The notes below the pieces were generated by a model. It saw only the letters and a list, made by a program, of their open reading frames with translations. It searched no databases and was not told where the DNA came from. Both the position numbers and the translations under genes were made by a program. From Bryobacterales bacterium (lineage in GTDB: Bacteria; Acidobacteriota; Terriglobia; Bryobacterales; Bryobacteraceae): a DNA stretch of 14,328 nucleotides. Shown one piece after another: positions 12,468-14,328 of the stretch (position 1 is the first letter of the stretch; the number at the start of each line of letters is the position of its first letter). Location: positions 1-14,328 of the forward strand of contig DNFG01000232.1 of assembly GCA_003487005.1 (NCBI GenBank). The letters are read 5' to 3'.

Positions 12468-13901
12468 TCAGCGGGCCTTCATCGCCCTATCTTTTTGGAC
12501 CCACGCCTCACAGGAGGGGAAGGGAAATACGACCTCAATTCCCGATAGATCCTCTGTTCCCGAGACGAGAGTGGGCTTGGATTCCAGTCGTAACTCACGC
12601 CGGTTTTCGCCCAGTGCCTCCGCGAACTGCGGACAGGCGCTCTCCAGCCCGCTCCACAACGTCAAATGGCCGGTCAACTGTCCCGCGCGTCCGGCCAGAA
12701 TCTGAACGACGAAGCTACCCCTGCCGTCCGTCCGGCTTCCTCGCCCGCCGCGTCCATCCAGCCCCAGGAATGAGATCGACTGCTCCGCCAGTGGAACCCC
12801 GTCGCTGAAAACCAGCCGGCCCCGTAACTGGATTCGCCGGACCAACTCCGGCACCCGGAGATCGATCCCCTCCAGATGCTGCCCCCCAGCGACGTTGAGA
12901 ACTCCTGCCTTTTCCTGCTCCGATGTGCCCGGATAATACAGCCGGCCAAACGGCTCCGACGCCGAAGGAACACCATCCCGGTTCGCCACCAGACGGTATG
13001 TCCCGGGCGCGATTCGCTCGATGCTGTAGCCGCCATCCGAATCCGAACAGCTCGATGGACTCGAACCATGCGCAAATCTACCCTGCACTGGCTCCAGACG
13101 CAGGCACACGCCCGCCATCGGACCCCCATCGGGACCCAGGACGCGCCCTGCGATCCGCGTATCCGGCGTGAGGGTATAGTCGATTCCGCTCCCCGAAGTC
13201 TCCGTCACCTCCAACCGCACGCCGGCCTCGTTTCCGCTCTCCCCGTCGTCGCCGGCCGCAACCCTCCCGGATACGACCGGGTAACTCAGCCTCGTCTTCT
13301 CGGGTGGATCGATCGTGAACTTGTAGTCTCCCGGCGCGAGTTGACGGAACTCGTACACTCCCTCGGGGTCTGTCGTGGACTCAATCACGCCCGCATCGCC
13401 CCGTGCCCGAACACGCACTCCGGCGAGTCCCCGGCTCCGAAATGCGCCGATGGTCAGGTCATCCTCCTGCAAACGGACAACACCCGAAACCCTGTTTCCC
13501 TCCGCGGTATCAGGTAGACCCCGGAGAAAACGCAAATCGTCGGCCGCCCATTGGGGGGGCGCCGTCCGGTGACATGGTGGGGCATACCACACCCCGCTCT
13601 GGCGGCTCGGGTACAGGTAAAACAGCAACGTCTGGCCCTCGGCATACACCTGCGAGCAACTCGTCATCCGGCCACCCTGCAGCTCAAGAACCTCATCGTT
13701 CTGGACTCCCTTGAACGCCTCCTTCACCCGCACCCAGGCCGATTGTTCCGCCGACGCCTCCTCCTTGAATCGGGCCTTCTCCACAATCCCCACAAAGACC
13801 ACCGGCGAACCCAGCCATGCCTCCTTCACCGGCGGATATCCCCCGCAACTGCACGCCCATGATGGTCCGCAGAAAATCACAAGGAAAATCCACAGTCGCA
13901 T
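12468..13901 (-). CDS. Secreted protein with NTR/TIMP-like N-terminus and carboxypeptidase-regulatory-like repeats
   Basis: The 477-residue protein is predicted to be exported. A short signal peptide (MRLWIFLVIFCGPSWA) is followed by mature Cys17-Ser-Cys, then PVVFVGIVEKARF, GRMTSCSQVYAEG and LLFYLYPS, the order seen in NTR/TIMP-like (netrin) domains. Two or three beta-sandwich carboxypeptidase-regulatory-like domains follow: GLAGVRVRARG...TTDPEGVYEFRQLAPGDY (about residues 155-205), then IAGRVLGPDGGPMAGVCLRLEP...GYSIERIAPGTYRL, and GRLVFSDGVPLAEQSISFLG...TDGRGSFVVQI. Such modules usually support binding at the cell surface, and no catalytic site is visible. I start at ATG 13901 because GGAGG at 13912-13908 is six bases upstream and a promoter fits this start. 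A GTG at 13934 is possible but less likely. It converges on the antitoxin/toxin remnant. Confidence 0.8.
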   Translation of the reverse strand: MRLWIFLVIFCGPSWACSCGGYPPVKEAWLGSPVVFVGIVEKARFKEEASAEQSAWVRVKEAFKGVQNDEVLELQGGRMTSCSQVYAEGQTLLFYLYPSRQSGVWYAPPCHRTAPPQWAADDLRFLRGLPDTAEGNRVSGVVRLQEDDLTIGAFRSRGLAGVRVRARGDAGVIESTTDPEGVYEFRQLAPGDYKFTIDPPEKTRLSYPVVSGRVAAGDDGESGNEAGVRLEVTETSGSGIDYTLTPDTRIAGRVLGPDGGPMAGVCLRLEPVQGRFAHGSSPSSCSDSDGGYSIERIAPGTYRLVANRDGVPSASEPFGRLYYPGTSEQEKAGVLNVAGGQHLEGIDLRVPELVRRIQLRGRLVFSDGVPLAEQSISFLGLDGRGGRGSRTDGRGSFVVQILAGRAGQLTGHLTLWSGLESACPQFAEALGENRRELRLESKPTLVSGTEDLSGIEVVFPFPSCEAWVQKDRAMKAR

Positions 13902-13945
13902 ACACAACCTCCGCGCCCAAGCCGGCCAAGCCACTGCACGAAGTC

Positions 13946-13974
13946 AGAATATCCGATCTCACACTTCTAAACAA
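13946..13974 (-). promoter_or_regulatory. Sigma-70-like promoter for the NTR/carboxypeptidase-like gene
   Basis: On the minus strand TTGTTT (13974-13969) and TATTCT (13951-13946) are separated by 17 bases. A start near 13939 would give a leader of about 38 bases containing the GGAGG site at 13912-13908. The spacing and position support the ATG at 13901 over the GTG at 13934, which would lie almost at the transcript start. Confidence 0.5.
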
Positions 13975-14000
13975 TCCCGGGGTCTCGGGGCGGTGACGGA

Positions 14001-14038
14001 TTTCGGTTTCGCGGTTTCGGGTTTCGGGGGTTTCGGGG
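14001..14038. repeat. Degenerate TTTCG(n) tandem array, possible G-quadruplex
   Basis: TTTC followed by one to five G recurs five times, starting at 14001, 14007, 14015, 14022 and 14031, with a period of 6 to 9 bases. The last part (14013-14038) has four G-runs of 2, 3, 5 and 4 bases, each separated by TTTC, which would allow a two-layer quadruplex on the plus strand. It lies 27 bp upstream of the -35 box of the minus-strand gene. Confidence 0.7.
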
Positions 14039-14068
14039 ACAGTATACCCTATCACTTTTTACCCAGTC

Positions 14069-14083
14069 TCCGGGAATTCCGGA
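14069..14083. repeat. Short inverted repeat TCCGG-GAATT-CCGGA
   Basis: Perfect 5-bp arms (14069-14073 and 14079-14083) surround GAATT in the gene-free stretch 13975-14241. It could be a small operator or hairpin. Apart from this, the TTTCG array and an isolated TATACT box on the minus strand (14046-14041), I see nothing recognisable in that stretch. Confidence 0.3.
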
Positions 14084-14241
14084 CGCGGGAATGGCGCGAG
14101 CCAGGGGCGGGGCTTGCCAGGTTGTTTGTGGTCAATTCGATGGTTCTCACACCCCAACGATCTGTGATTTGAGCGGGGCGCGGCCTGGTGCGGAGGCCAG
14201 CGGGAGTCGAGTGATTGTCCATACCGCCCCAGAAACCGAGC

Positions 14242-14328
14242 CTACTTTGCGGGCGTGGCACGGTGGCGAAGCGTGATCTGGTGGCGGCCGCCGGGTTCGA
14301 TTTCGAGGCGGGTGGCTCGGCTGAGGTG
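14242..14328 (-). CDS. C-terminal end of an unidentified protein (cut by window edge)
   Basis: Reading in from the right edge, the minus strand is open for 28 codons and ends with TAG at 14244-14242. The peptide (HLSRATRLEIEPGGRHQITL, ending RATPAK) has alternating beta-strand character, as at the end of a beta-sandwich protein, and the third codon positions are mostly G or C as in the neighbouring genes. No family can be named from this much. The gene body lies outside the window. Confidence 0.42.
   Translation of the reverse strand, partial: HLSRATRLEIEPGGRHQITLRHRATPAK

Noticed and set aside
12460..12475. CCCGC/GCGGG hairpin at the convergent gene ends as an intrinsic terminator
   Set aside because: The stem is only five pairs, there is no T-run on either strand, and such stems are frequent in GC-rich DNA.

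Overview
The window looks like a chromosomal segment of a GC-rich acidobacterium, probably of the Solibacter/Bryobacter type. The best clues are a VWFA-related protein of the acidobacterial TIGR03436 type (7264-8259), a secreted PQQ-like beta-propeller protein starting NWPQWRG (4255-5583), a TIGR03790 protein (11094-12191) and a secreted protein with carboxypeptidase-regulatory-like repeats (12468-13901). This assignment rests on remembered family distributions, not on a search. I see no rRNA, tRNA, CRISPR array, transposase or phage gene.

Layout. The left edge cuts trpD (tryptophan synthesis, minus strand). It diverges from a tight plus-strand run, 385-4248: sucC-sucD (succinyl-CoA synthetase), ndk (nucleoside diphosphate kinase), a four-helix membrane protein and a short-chain dehydrogenase. 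The first three form a coherent unit in which the NTP made by the TCA cycle can be redistributed among nucleotides. A secreted beta-propeller protein faces this run tail to tail. Upstream of it is about 440 bp without a recognisable gene (5584-6026), containing three CCGGGC copies about 40 bp apart and a low-GC patch.

From 6027 to 9140 lie an AlkA-type DNA glycosylase with a Nudix hydrolase (minus strand, a plausible repair and nucleotide-sanitation pair), the VWFA-type secreted protein (plus) and rmlD (minus), which overlaps the VWFA gene tail to tail by 4 bp. The rmlD upstream region carries on the other strand a sigma-54-like -24/-12 element, a perfect 7-bp inverted repeat across it, a full Shine-Dalgarno site and a 45-residue single-helix membrane protein.

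From 9378 to 10984 a minus-strand run encodes a LysR-type regulator, a 97-residue protein with a C-terminal membrane helix and a PilZ-like protein, with a 7-bp inverted repeat between the last two. Divergent from it is the TIGR03790 gene, followed by an orphan type II antitoxin. Its translationally coupled RelE/ParE-like toxin seems to be cut off after 12 codons. The right part holds a secreted protein whose predicted mature N-terminus is Cys-Ser-Cys, as in NTR/TIMP domains, with a good sigma-70-like promoter and a degenerate TTTCG(n) array upstream. The right edge cuts the C-terminal end of another minus-strand gene.

I found no single new multi-gene system that the sequence would prove. The loci most worth following are the 9194-9392 sigma-54/small-protein unit, the decayed toxin-antitoxin pair at 12208-12458 and the LysR/tail-anchored/PilZ cluster.
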